Part shown: piece by piece, positions 8,527 to 16,950 of the stretch | Position numbering within the stretch: position 1 is the stretch's first letter | Layout of the letters: the number at the start of each line of letters is the position of its first letter | NCBI GenBank assembly: GCA_965116395.1 | Contig: OZ220684.1 | Coordinates: forward strand, 3,658,001 to 3,722,000 | Direction of reading: 5' to 3' | DNA from: Bin5 sp965116395 | Lineage (GTDB): Bacteria; Chloroflexota; Anaerolineae; Caldilineales; Caldilineaceae | Length of the DNA: 64,000 nt | The notes under the pieces: generated by a model | The model's input: only the letters and a program-made list of their open reading frames with translations | Database searches by the model: none | Told to the model about the DNA's origin: nothing | Position numbers and translations under genes: made by a program

Positions 8527-8780
8527 TTGGGTTCTCCTATGTCCGAAAACATGCAAGTGAATCAACCGGGACCGCGTTTCCAATACTACCCTGCGCATCG
8601 TTAAACAATTTGACAATCGCAATTGCCTTTCAATGAGCCCGCTATAGAGGGTACAGTAAATAGGAAGATCTGGGCAAGAGGCACATCGGCGGGCTCGAAC
8701 CGACAAGCTGCCGTACTTTGGGGGGAAATTGGCGCGTTGAACGCACGGCCGCTGCGCTATGCTCGACGTGAAATCGCGTA

Positions 8781-8809
8781 TTGACAACGCCTTCCTAACA
8801 GTATAGAGT
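8781..8809 (+). promoter_or_regulatory. Promoter giving a likely leaderless mRNA for the FG-GAP gene
   Basis: TTGACA (8781-8786) is followed after exactly 17 bp by TAGAGT (8804-8809, four of six -10 matches). Only eight bases separate the -10 from the ATG at 8818. Transcription would therefore start at or within two bases of the start codon, and no Shine-Dalgarno is present. The same geometry recurs at 49200-49237. Confidence 0.5.
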
Positions 8810-8817
8810 CCCGACTA

Positions 8818-11532
8818 ATGACTACCTCCTGGACAACGTACGGATTCGAGAGCTTTCGCCAAGGCCACTTCGGCAATGCAGGGCAGAACCTGTATGTGTC
8901 CCGCGCCGGCGTGCTGCAGCGCATCCACCAGTATGATCTCAATGGCAACGGCCACATGGACCTGGTCTTCTGCAACAGCCAGAATCACCAGGAGCGCCCG
9001 CCGGCCTACGTGTACGAAGACCCGTTAGGGCAAGTGAGCCTCACGGAGTTGCCGGCGGAGGGCGCGTGGACGGGCGCGGTCGCAGACCTGAATGGTGACG
9101 GTTATGACGACCTGGTGCTGGGGATGCGCAACAACGGGATTCGTCCCGACCTCAATGCCATCGTCTACTACGGCGCGCCCGACGGGATGAGCGAGCGTCG
9201 CCAGCAGCAGTTGCCGGTTCCACAATGCGAATCTGTGGCGGCTGGGGACTTTGATGGTGACGGCCTTCCCGACCTGGCCTTTGTCAGCCAGGGTTCGCTG
9301 CGCGTCTTCTATCAGACCAAGCTGGGCTTCGAGCCGCACCGGTTCGTCGACCTTGATATCTCCGCAGAGCAGCTGGCGGCCGGCGACCTGGACGGCGACG
9401 GCTACGCCGATCTGGTCGTGCGCAGCGGCGATGGACTGGTGTCAATCTACTGGGGCGGCGCAGACGGTATCCAGCCTGGACGGGCGACGGTCTGTAATGA
9501 TCCAGAGACTGATCAGACCGGCCAGAATGTGGCGGCAGCGCAATATGCGGAGCATGTGGAGGAGGCCAGGCCGCTGGCAGGCGTCATCCAGCTGGACGGC
9601 GTACCCCATCTGTTCCTGCCTCAGCCACAGGATGTCTCCCTCGTGCCAGTCGGCGCGGACCGAAGCCTGGGTACGCCGCTCGTGCTTGCCTGTGCGAGCG
9701 CCATGGCAATTGCAGTGGGCGATGTAAATGGCGACGGCCATGATGACCTCGTGCTGGCCTGCCGCGAGCCATCTGCCGAAGGTGAGCGTTCGTGGATCTA
9801 TTGGGGCGGCGATAGAGGGTTTGACGAGACTCGCCGCACTACCCTCAGCAGCCATCACGCCTGCGACGTCGCTGTCGATGACCTGACAGGCGACGGCTGC
9901 GCCGATGTGATCCTCTGTCAGACCCACACTGCTGACTCCTATAGTGCCGACTCGCTCATCTACCGCGGCAATCGCGACGGCGTAGACCACGATCCCGTGC
10001 GCCTTCCCTGTCACGACGCACGCCGCGTACTGCTGGCGGGGGCGGGCTCTGACACGCCGCCGCAAGTCATCTTTGTCAACCATTTTGGCCGTAACCGCCT
10101 GGGCAACATCAATCCCTTTATCTACTTTGGCGGGCCGGAAGGTTTTTCGCCAGAGCGGCGCAAGGAGCTGCCAGGCTGGGGCGCGGTCGAGGCCGTCTGC
10201 TGCGATTTCGACGATGACGGCCGCGTGGACATCGTGCTCGCCAACGCGTCGGAAAACTCAGTCGACCGCGATCCGGGCTCCTATCTGCTGCGCAACGGGC
10301 CGCAGGGGTTTGCGGACGAGCCAACCTGGATCCTGCCGACAGCACGGGCGCACGGCGTCTGCGTCGGGGACATAAACCGCGACGGCTATCTTGATCTCAT
10401 TTTTTGTGGCTTCGACAATCCCGATCTGCTGATCTTCTACGGCGCTTCCGCCGATCCAGCGACAGGGCTGTGCTTCGATACGGCCAATCCGCAGCGCATA
10501 CGCATGGAATATGAGGGCGTGGTATACAACGAACCGCGCTGGATCTATCTGGCCGATCTCAACAACAGTGGCTGGCTGGATCTGGTGGTGCCCCAGATCG
10601 CGTATGACCGCAGCTTGATTCTGTGGGGCGGGCCGGAAGGCTTCAGTATGGACCGCTGCCAAGCGCTTTCGGTCGTGCGGGGCGCGTGCGCACGCGCGGC
10701 CGACCTGACCGGCAACGGCTATCTGGACCTCATCATCGGCGGCCACATGACCTCGCAGGACGGACCGCACGACTCCTTTGTCTACACTTATTGGAACGGG
10801 CCCGACGGCCTGCGTGAGGACCGGCGTACGCTGCTGCCAGCCAGCGCGGTCAACTCGATGGCGGTGGCCGACTTCAACAACGACGGCCAGCTGGATCTCT
10901 TCATTTGCTCTTATCACAACGGCCGCGAGCGGGACATCGACTCCTTCCTCTACTGGAACCGCGCCGGGCGCGGCTTTGCCGCGGCGGACCGGACACGCCT
11001 GTTCACACACTCCGCGTCCGGCTGTGTTGCTGCCGACTTCAATGGCAACGGCTGGGTCGACCTGGCGATCGCCAACCACAAGGTGGAGGGCGACCATATC
11101 GGCTTTTCGGCTGTCTGGTGGAATGGCCCCGATGGCTTCAGCGCCGAGCGCCAGACGCGGCTGCCGACGTCAGGCCCGCACGGGATGACCGCGGTAAGCC
11201 CACACAGCATCCACGACCGCGGCGCGGAGGAGTATTATATGTCGGCGCCGTTCAAACTGCCGGCGGGCGCTCGTGTGACGGAGATTTCCTGGCAGGCGGA
11301 GACGCCGCCGCGCACCTGGGTCAAGGCCCAGTTGCGCTTTGGGGACACGGCCGCTGGGCTGGAAGTGGCGGCGTGGCAAGGGTCTGGCGATGGCGCGGAG
11401 TGGATTGAAGGGCCGCAGGCGTTGCAGGCGGAAGCTACTGCCGGCCAGTGGGTTCAGTACAGACTGGCCCTGGGCGCGTGGAATGCGTGCGGCAGCCCAC
11501 GCGTGACTAATGTGGAAGTGCAGTATGAATGA
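8818..11532 (+). CDS. FG-GAP/VCBS repeat protein, twelve calcium-binding-type repeats
   Basis: This 904-residue protein is made of FG-GAP/VCBS units, a beta-propeller repeat also found in integrin alpha chains. Twelve DxDGDGxxD-like loops can be counted, for example DLNGDGYDDLVL, DFDGDGLPDLAF, DLDGDGYADLVV, DVNGDGHDDLVL, DFNNDGQLDLFI and DFNGNGWVDLAI. These loops normally bind Ca2+. Several units carry YWGG/WNGPDG(F/L) segments. The last 95 or so residues form a different beta-rich domain (APFKLPAGARVTEISWQAE to VTNVEVQYE). No signal peptide or membrane segment is present, unusual for proteins of this fold, so its location is unclear. It has no ribosome site and may be translated from a leaderless transcript. 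Function is unknown; binding or recognition of glycans is a guess. Confidence 0.82.
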   Translation: MTTSWTTYGFESFRQGHFGNAGQNLYVSRAGVLQRIHQYDLNGNGHMDLVFCNSQNHQERPPAYVYEDPLGQVSLTELPAEGAWTGAVADLNGDGYDDLVLGMRNNGIRPDLNAIVYYGAPDGMSERRQQQLPVPQCESVAAGDFDGDGLPDLAFVSQGSLRVFYQTKLGFEPHRFVDLDISAEQLAAGDLDGDGYADLVVRSGDGLVSIYWGGADGIQPGRATVCNDPETDQTGQNVAAAQYAEHVEEARPLAGVIQLDGVPHLFLPQPQDVSLVPVGADRSLGTPLVLACASAMAIAVGDVNGDGHDDLVLACREPSAEGERSWIYWGGDRGFDETRRTTLSSHHACDVAVDDLTGDGCADVILCQTHTADSYSADSLIYRGNRDGVDHDPVRLPCHDARRVLLAGAGSDTPPQVIFVNHFGRNRLGNINPFIYFGGPEGFSPERRKELPGWGAVEAVCCDFDDDGRVDIVLANASENSVDRDPGSYLLRNGPQGFADEPTWILPTARAHGVCVGDINRDGYLDLIFCGFDNPDLLIFYGASADPATGLCFDTANPQRIRMEYEGVVYNEPRWIYLADLNNSGWLDLVVPQIAYDRSLILWGGPEGFSMDRCQALSVVRGACARAADLTGNGYLDLIIGGHMTSQDGPHDSFVYTYWNGPDGLREDRRTLLPASAVNSMAVADFNNDGQLDLFICSYHNGRERDIDSFLYWNRAGRGFAAADRTRLFTHSASGCVAADFNGNGWVDLAIANHKVEGDHIGFSAVWWNGPDGFSAERQTRLPTSGPHGMTAVSPHSIHDRGAEEYYMSAPFKLPAGARVTEISWQAETPPRTWVKAQLRFGDTAAGLEVAAWQGSGDGAEWIEGPQALQAEATAGQWVQYRLALGAWNACGSPRVTNVEVQYE

Positions 11533-11589
11533 CCTATGAAGGTCTGAATTCCCTCCACCGTGCAGCGCCCAAGAGCGGCTGACTGCCAA

Positions 11590-12576
11590 TCAGCTACTGC
11601 TAAACAGGACGTGTTCCAGAACTCCCGGGTTGCAGATATCTTTCGGCTGCCTGCCGTTGAAGAAGTCGAGCACCGCGTCCACAGCCATGTGTTCGATACG
11701 CCCGCGGCCTTCGATCGTTGTTGTTGACGAGTGAGGGGTCGCCACGATCTTGGGATGGGTTCGCAGTCGCGAAGAGACCGGGGGCGGTTCCGGGTCAAAC
11801 ACATCCAGCCCTGCGCCGAGGATCTGCCCGTTGTCCAGCGCTTCCAAGAGCGCCTCTGGGTCCACAAGCGGGCCGCGGGCCAGATTCAGAAGGACTGCCT
11901 CGGTCTTCATCTGGGCGAAGCGGTCGGCGTTCATCAGATGGTACGTTTCCGGCGTTGACGGCGCGTGCATGCTGAGAAAGTCGGCGCTGGCGATGACGGT
12001 GTCCAAGTCGGCGAGTTCTACGCCGAGTTCGGCGGCCCGCTCCGCGGTGATGTAGGGATCGAAGGCCAGCACTCGCATATCGAATCCGCGCCCGCAAATA
12101 TGGGCCACGCGCCCGCCGATGCGACCCAGCCCTACCAGCCCGAGCGTCTTCCCCATCAATTCCGTGCCCATTGGCAACCCTCTAGGCGCGAAGTCACCGG
12201 CAGCCAGTTGCTCCATCCCCGGTTTGACCTGCTTGGCCACTGCCAGCATCAGAGCGACCGTGTGTTCGGCAGTTGATTCGGTGGGGCCATCTGGCGTGTT
12301 GCAGAATACGACGCGATGGCGGGTGGCGGCGTCAATATCTACGTTGTCGATGCCGATACCGGTGCGCACGAGGATGCGCAGATTGGGCAACCGATCAAAG
12401 ACTTCGTCGTTGTAGCGGATTGCCGCGGCGGCCAGAATCGCCTGGGCCGGCCTGGCGCTGGCTACTGGGTCAGCCGGGTCGGCGATCAGACGGGTGACCG
12501 AGTGGGGAAACTTGGTAAGAGCGTCCGAAAGCTGTGGCGCTTCGCTCCAGACATGCGTCAATTCAGAAGGGTTCAT
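11590..12576 (-). CDS. D-2-hydroxyacid dehydrogenase (SerA-like), NAD-dependent
   Basis: This D-isomer-specific 2-hydroxyacid dehydrogenase of 328 residues carries the NAD-binding motif GLGRIGGRVA. The catalytic residues are Arg in NLARGPLVD, Glu in DVFDPEPPP and His in VATPHSSTTT. Without a C-terminal ACT domain it is too short for classic feedback-controlled phosphoglycerate dehydrogenase. It may act on glyoxylate/hydroxypyruvate or another 2-oxoacid. ATG at 12576 has GGAG about nine bases upstream; a longer frame to 12690 adds unconserved sequence. It converges on the FG-GAP gene with 57 bp between stops. No terminator is obvious there. Confidence 0.85.
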   Translation of the reverse strand: MNPSELTHVWSEAPQLSDALTKFPHSVTRLIADPADPVASARPAQAILAAAAIRYNDEVFDRLPNLRILVRTGIGIDNVDIDAATRHRVVFCNTPDGPTESTAEHTVALMLAVAKQVKPGMEQLAAGDFAPRGLPMGTELMGKTLGLVGLGRIGGRVAHICGRGFDMRVLAFDPYITAERAAELGVELADLDTVIASADFLSMHAPSTPETYHLMNADRFAQMKTEAVLLNLARGPLVDPEALLEALDNGQILGAGLDVFDPEPPPVSSRLRTHPKIVATPHSSTTTIEGRGRIEHMAVDAVLDFFNGRQPKDICNPGVLEHVLFSSS

Positions 12577-12608
12577 GGAATCTGCTCCGAACAGGAGTAA
12601 TTTGGTGG

Positions 12609-13046
12609 TTATGTGGGAAGTTCGAGAGGATGCTGCCAATCTAATCCCTTGAAACGACCGAAATCTCGGTCGGTTGAGATCCAGGTGCAACCCGACTCAA
12701 TCGCGAGGGCCGCCAAGTAAGCGTCAGGAATGAGATTGCCCTTGGCATTGGATTCCCTACATAGTCGACAGAAAATCTCCCAGTGTCGTGTCTCAGGCCG
12801 AATGATCCTGCAGTTAGCCTGACTGCGAACTTCCTCGACAAATGCCAGGGCATCCACAAAAGAACTGGGCGGATCGAAAATGCGTGGATGCGTGACGATG
12901 CGGAGGAATCCGCTCAGAACCAGTTCCGCCGTTCCGTAAATTTGGGTTCCGTTTATCAGATTTTCCAACCAATGCAGATAGGCGAGATGATTTGGGGATT
13001 CTTCTCTGTGGGCGTAGACCAACACATTTACGTCAGGAAGAAACAT
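12609..13046 (-). CDS. vapC: VapC-family PIN-domain toxin
   Basis: This PIN-domain ribonuclease of 145 residues is the toxin of a type II toxin-antitoxin pair. The acidic active-site set is visible: Asp in FLPDVNVLVYA, Glu in TAELVLSGFLRI, Asp in LIPDAYLAALAIE and Asp in STDRDFGRF. The length is typical. Its start overlaps the end of the antitoxin gene by 14 bp, the usual VapB-then-VapC order and a sign of translational coupling. It would cleave RNA when released from VapB; the target cannot be told from sequence. Confidence 0.88.
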   Translation of the reverse strand: MFLPDVNVLVYAHREESPNHLAYLHWLENLINGTQIYGTAELVLSGFLRIVTHPRIFDPPSSFVDALAFVEEVRSQANCRIIRPETRHWEIFCRLCRESNAKGNLIPDAYLAALAIESGCTWISTDRDFGRFKGLDWQHPLELPT

Positions 13047-13284
13047 CCAATTCTTCCATCTTGTCTAGCAGGGCGGCAGAGTCGTCAAGATTAATTCCAG
13101 GACGTACACCCTTGCCTTTCACAGTTGTCAGAGACACCCGAGGGCGGTCGGCTTGCACTATGCGTCGTGCAAGCATTTCGCGCAGCGCCTCCTCGACGAC
13201 AGCAGTGAGTGTCTTGCCCGTCGTAGCTGCGTACAATTTTGCCTTCGTCAGTAAGTCGTCGTCCAAACGAATTGATGTCTTCAT
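13033..13284 (-). CDS. vapB: VapB-type antitoxin
   Basis: This 83-residue antitoxin has an N-terminal ribbon-helix-helix DNA-binding segment (MKTSIRLDDDLLTKAKLYA, then VEEALREMLARR). A C-terminal tail follows that should wrap VapC. It probably also represses its own operon. I prefer ATG at 13284, where the RHH domain begins; a longer frame to 13332 would run into the end of the GNAT gene. The ribosome site is weak. It overlaps vapC by 14 bp. Confidence 0.85.
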   Translation of the reverse strand: MKTSIRLDDDLLTKAKLYAATTGKTLTAVVEEALREMLARRIVQADRPRVSLTTVKGKGVRPGINLDDSAALLDKMEELDVSS

Positions 13285-13316
13285 GCGACAAAGAATATTA
13301 CAAGCTCCCCAATATG

Positions 13317-13895
13317 TCAACAGTTTTGGCAATTCTCAGTATGGATCGTGTTGCGCATTACCAGCCTCTTCTGACCTGCAGGTGTCACGTCCACAAAGCC
13401 GGCGCGGCGAAACGTTTCCGGCGTGCCCATGTAGGTGTACGAAGGGGCATCTGGCTCCACCGGATAGCCCTCTACCATGGGAGCATTCTGGTCGCGGGCG
13501 TAGTCAACCGCAGCCTTCAACAGCATGCTCGTGAGCCCCTGGCGGCGGAAATGCCGATCCACGAATAGACACACAATCGACCAGACCGGTGTGTCGTCGA
13601 TGCGGGGCAGCGCGCGGTAGCGTTCCAAGGCTTGGTAGGACTCTCGCGGCGCGATCGAACACCACGCGACCGGTTGCCCCTCAGAGTAGGCGAGAATACC
13701 GACCGGGGTGCCGGCGCGCACCAGCTCTTCGAGCGCGTCCACACGGTCCTGTTTGGAGGAACGGCGATAGGCGGAGCTGGTCATTCGCCATCGCATACAG
13801 GAGCAGTAACGGAATTTGCCGTGGCACTGCGAGAACTCTGCCAGGTCAGGAAACCGCTCCGCTGTCACCGGGCGGAACTGGAAAATAGTAGACAC
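13317..13895 (-). CDS. GNAT-family N-acetyltransferase
   Basis: This 192-residue acyltransferase of the GNAT fold has the acetyl-CoA pyrophosphate-binding segment FRRQGLTSMLLKAAVDYARD. Preceding strands read GILAYSEGQPVAWCSIAPRE. A C-terminal segment resembles YTYMGTPETFRRAGFVDV, seen in many small-molecule or antibiotic acetyltransferases. The GTG at 13895 has AGGAGA six bases upstream; an overlapping ATG two bases away is out of frame. It is 32 bp upstream of vapB on the same strand. The substrate is not recognisable. Confidence 0.82.
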   Translation of the reverse strand: MSTIFQFRPVTAERFPDLAEFSQCHGKFRYCSCMRWRMTSSAYRRSSKQDRVDALEELVRAGTPVGILAYSEGQPVAWCSIAPRESYQALERYRALPRIDDTPVWSIVCLFVDRHFRRQGLTSMLLKAAVDYARDQNAPMVEGYPVEPDAPSYTYMGTPETFRRAGFVDVTPAGQKRLVMRNTIHTENCQNC

Positions 13896-14488
13896 ATAGC
13901 TCTCCTGGTTCGAACTGTTCAGGACGAAGAACAGTACTTTGGTCTAGCGTTTGCGCGTAGCCTGCCCTTCAGGTTGCCAGCGACAATAGCGGTCGCTGGG
14001 CCGTTGATTCCGTCTGGAAACCTGCCAACTGAGAACACCTGAACGCCGCTCCCTTTTCCTGTAGCTTGCTTCACACCGACAAAATGGTAGGAGAGATCTC
14101 GGGAACAGTTCTCCTAAGCTGCGAAAAAAACAGCGCTTGACGGCCTCAATCCCGCTGTAGTATAAGTAGCCACGTGCATGGGTTGCCGAGGGCACCAGGT
14201 CTATGGTTCCCCATCTCTCACGCTAATGCAAGTCTTGTTCTCTCAGGATTTCAAGGGGATCTGCTCCTGTCCTCAATTTGCATTTTGCAAGGCTTTACAA
14301 TGAAGGTCCCAGTTTCTACGCTTGTCGCTGCCTTTTCTGGCATCCTGGCTAACCACTTCTACTTGTTCTGACAACCCACTGAACGACCGGCGATAATCGT
14401 TCATCGTCCTGTTGAAATCAGAGCGTGTCAGACCAAACCTCAGACCGGCTTCACTTCATCCACTCCAAGTTTCCACAGGAGGAAACCC
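13896..14488. other. Long upstream region of the first transporter operon, with promoter
   Basis: These 593 bp contain no supported gene. A short open frame at 14174-14371 has no ribosome site or recognisable sequence. TTGACG (14137-14142), an 18-bp spacer and TATAAG (14161-14166) make a good plus-strand promoter. It predicts an unusually long leader of about 310 nt before the binding-protein start at 14489. I recognise no riboswitch in the leader. Confidence 0.5.
14137..14166 (+). promoter_or_regulatory. Candidate sigma-70 promoter, transporter operon 1
   Basis: TTGACG and TATAAG, each five of six to consensus, are spaced by 18 bp. Transcription would start near 14173. The next supported gene begins 316 bp further on, so a regulated leader is possible. 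Confidence 0.45.
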
Positions 14489-15799
14489 ATGCAACGAAGA
14501 TCACGGTACCTGGTGTTCGCAGCCATACTGATGTTGGCTGTAATGCTGACGGCTTGCGTCGCGCAGCAACCGGCGTCGGGAGAAGCCGCCGCCCCTGCTG
14601 ACGCGATGGAGGACGAGGTTGTAGAGATTACGTGGCTGCAGTGGTGGGTCAATGAATGGGGGCCGGACAACCATGGCCAACTCATCGCCGACTTCGAAGC
14701 CCTGCATCCCAACATCAAAGTCACTGTAATTGATGTTCCCTGGCCTGAAATGGCAGGCAAGCTGCAGGCTGCCGCCGCGGGCGGGAGTGAGACATACGAT
14801 CTCTTCGGTACGGAGTCTACCTGGATTGCAGGCCTGACCAAGCAGGGTTTCATTGAAGATCTCAGCCCTTGGCTGGCCGATGATCCCGAGTTTGCCGCCA
14901 AGCTGACGGCGACAACGCCGATGGACTTCCTGGGCAAGACCAGGGGGCTTTGCCTCTATCTCATTCCCTATCAGTTCGCCTACAATGTCGACATTTTCGC
15001 TGAGAAGGGTCTTGAGCCGCCGACCAACTGGGATGAGTTCGTGGAAGTTCTGCAGGCGCTGCGCGATGAGGATGCCGGTTCCTACGGCATGAGTATGCCG
15101 CTCCAGGACGGCGGCTTCCTGCTACTCCGCTACTTCAACTTCCGGCTGGCCCAGGAGGGCGGGCAGATGCTCGATGCAGACGGCAATGTGGCCTTCAACT
15201 CTCCTGAAGGCGTCGCCGCGATGCAGTGGTGGAAAGATTTCTACGACATGGGGCTGGTCGTGCCCGGCTCGTTTGGCGAAGATCAGGCTCTGATGCTGGA
15301 GTTCGTGGCCAGCGGCCAGACGTCGGCAATCATCGATGGGCCGTTCATCTGGACCAAAGCGAAACAGATCGATCCCGATATCAAGATGGCCTACGCGCCG
15401 GCCTGGCGGCACAAGACCGGCGGCTACTCCTGGGCATGCAGCGGCATGGGTATCGCCGCCAATTCCCCACATAAGGAAGAAGCCTGGGAGTTCTTCAAGT
15501 ATATCTATTCGGACGAGGTGTCGCTCAACATGACGAAGCAGGTCAGCTTGCTGTGGGCAACGAACGCAGCTGTCGCCTCGCTTGAAACCTCCGACGATCC
15601 GATGTTGCGGTACGTCCCCGACTTCGCAAATCAGGATCCCGAGCACAACATCCTCTTCTCACCCCTTCCGGAAGCTCAGAAGCTGCGGGATGCCTTCCAG
15701 CAGGCCTTCCAGCAGGTGCTTGCAGGGGAAAAGGATGCTCAGACTGCGCTCGATGAAGCTGCCGCTATCTGGCAGGCGGAATTGGACAACGCTCAGTAA
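14489..15799 (+). CDS. ABC transporter substrate-binding lipoprotein (CUT1 sugar type), cassette 1
   Basis: This extracellular solute-binding protein family 1 member has 436 residues. The lipoprotein signal peptide runs to the lipobox LTAC (residues 20-23), so the mature protein is anchored on the outer face of the membrane. The body shows family landmarks such as WWVNEWGPDNHGQLIADFE, SETYDLFGTES and a C-terminal EEAWEFFKYIYSDE. A textbook ribosome site (AGGAGG) precedes the ATG. The gene is first of a binding-protein, permease, permease cassette. A large hairpin (15813-15867) directly follows its stop. The substrate is probably a sugar or sugar derivative, judged only from the family. Confidence 0.9.
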   Translation: MQRRSRYLVFAAILMLAVMLTACVAQQPASGEAAAPADAMEDEVVEITWLQWWVNEWGPDNHGQLIADFEALHPNIKVTVIDVPWPEMAGKLQAAAAGGSETYDLFGTESTWIAGLTKQGFIEDLSPWLADDPEFAAKLTATTPMDFLGKTRGLCLYLIPYQFAYNVDIFAEKGLEPPTNWDEFVEVLQALRDEDAGSYGMSMPLQDGGFLLLRYFNFRLAQEGGQMLDADGNVAFNSPEGVAAMQWWKDFYDMGLVVPGSFGEDQALMLEFVASGQTSAIIDGPFIWTKAKQIDPDIKMAYAPAWRHKTGGYSWACSGMGIAANSPHKEEAWEFFKYIYSDEVSLNMTKQVSLLWATNAAVASLETSDDPMLRYVPDFANQDPEHNILFSPLPEAQKLRDAFQQAFQQVLAGEKDAQTALDEAAAIWQAELDNAQ

Positions 15800-15812
15800 A
15801 AAGTAACGAGTG

Positions 15813-15867
15813 GTGGCCCTTTATGGTTTCTTTCGGCGTAAGAAAAGCCGAGACCATAGAGGGCCAC
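15813..15867 (+). other. Large intercistronic stem-loop between binding protein and permease genes
   Basis: An 18-bp inverted repeat (15813-15830 with 15850-15867, 16 of 18 paired exactly and two G-U wobbles in RNA) starts 14 bp after the binding-protein stop. No U-run follows, so it is not a classical terminator. Such structures stabilise the upstream mRNA or weaken read-through, giving more binding protein than permease, as the malE-malF intercistronic structures do. Confidence 0.8.
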
Positions 15868-15966
15868 AGTTCCCTTTTGGTAAGCTCCTGCAGCCGGCCC
15901 TAGAGGGGCCGCGTGGCAGCCCGTAACACCGCCGAAGTCTCCACTGGAAAGCTAGAGAGAAACAGA

Positions 15967-16950
15967 ATGCGTGAAGGCGGGACGACTCGCACCATTAGTG
16001 TGGGACCGTCCGAAAAGGTCACGGAAGGTGAAATGCCCCGACCTGGGCCCGCGCCCCGTAAGGTAACCCGGCGCCAGCTAAATGGTTACTTCTTCGTGGG
16101 ACCGGCCATCCTCTTTTTGCTTCTTGTCAGCATCTTCCCTCTGTTGCGCACGCTCCAAATGAGTATGACCGACGTAGACGCAGGCGTTCTGCAGTTTGTC
16201 GGCCTGCTGCACTACCTGGAGCTGCTCAGGGACCAGTGGTTCTGGAACAGTCTGAAGAACGTCGTCGTATTCACGGTTGCCTCTGTCATTCTGCATATCG
16301 CCATTGGCATGGGACTGGCCTTACTGTTGAATGAGACCTGGTTCAATACAACCGTAAGAAACTTCATGCGCGGCCTGCTGATTCTTCCCTGGGTCTTTTC
16401 AACAGCATCTTCGGGTCTCATGTGGACCCTTCTCTACCACCCGTTTGGCCTCCTCAACTATCTGTGGGTGGGCGTCCTGGGTCAGGATGCGCCGATAGAA
16501 TTTTTGGCGAAATCGGGCCTGGCAATGGCTTCGGTCGTCGCTGTCAATACCTGGAAGTCATACCCGTTTTACATGATTATCATTCTCGGTGGCTTGCAGG
16601 CGATTCCTACCGAACTGTACGAAGCCGCCAAGGTTGACGGGGCGAACGCCTGGAAACGGTTCTGGCATATTACGCTGCCGCAGCTACGCCCTATCCTGAT
16701 CGCCATTTCGACCATTGACATCATCACCACCATGGGGCACGTTGATCTTATCAGAATGCTCACCAAAGGCGGTCCGCTCAGAAGCACCGAGACGGTCGCC
16801 TACTACATTTACAAGACCGCGCTCCTGGACGGCAATCTTGGCTACGGCGCGGCGATCAGCACTTTGATGTTACTCATGCTGGCTATCCTGATCATCATCT
16901 ATTTGAGGCTGCTGTCTCGAGGGAGTGAGGCCGGTGAAACAAGCTTTTAG
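15967..16950 (+). CDS. ABC sugar transporter permease (MalF/UgpA-like), cassette 1
   Basis: This integral membrane permease has about 327 residues. A hydrophilic N-terminal tail leads into the first helix (FFVGPAILFLLLVSIFPLL). The EAA cytoplasmic-loop motif, which contacts the ATPase, is ELYEAAKVDGANAWKRFWHITLPQLRP. About six membrane segments can be counted. The start is uncertain: GTG 15913, ATG 15967 (purine-rich GAGAG upstream) and ATG 16033 (GGAAGG upstream) are all in frame. It follows the stem-loop and overlaps or abuts the second permease gene. No ATPase gene is present in the cassette. Confidence 0.88.
   Translation: MREGGTTRTISVGPSEKVTEGEMPRPGPAPRKVTRRQLNGYFFVGPAILFLLLVSIFPLLRTLQMSMTDVDAGVLQFVGLLHYLELLRDQWFWNSLKNVVVFTVASVILHIAIGMGLALLLNETWFNTTVRNFMRGLLILPWVFSTASSGLMWTLLYHPFGLLNYLWVGVLGQDAPIEFLAKSGLAMASVVAVNTWKSYPFYMIIILGGLQAIPTELYEAAKVDGANAWKRFWHITLPQLRPILIAISTIDIITTMGHVDLIRMLTKGGPLRSTETVAYYIYKTALLDGNLGYGAAISTLMLLMLAILIIIYLRLLSRGSEAGETSF

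Noticed and set aside
8660..8780. Minus-strand tRNA-like signals (GGTTCGAGCCC and a D-arm-like TAGCGCAGCGG)
   Set aside because: The T-stem has a mismatch, no acceptor or anticodon stem can be formed, so it is not a tRNA gene and not a tRNA-Sec.
14174..14371. 65-codon ORF in the leader of transporter operon 1
   Set aside because: It has no ribosome site, no similarity and starts with a GTG at the predicted transcription start by chance.
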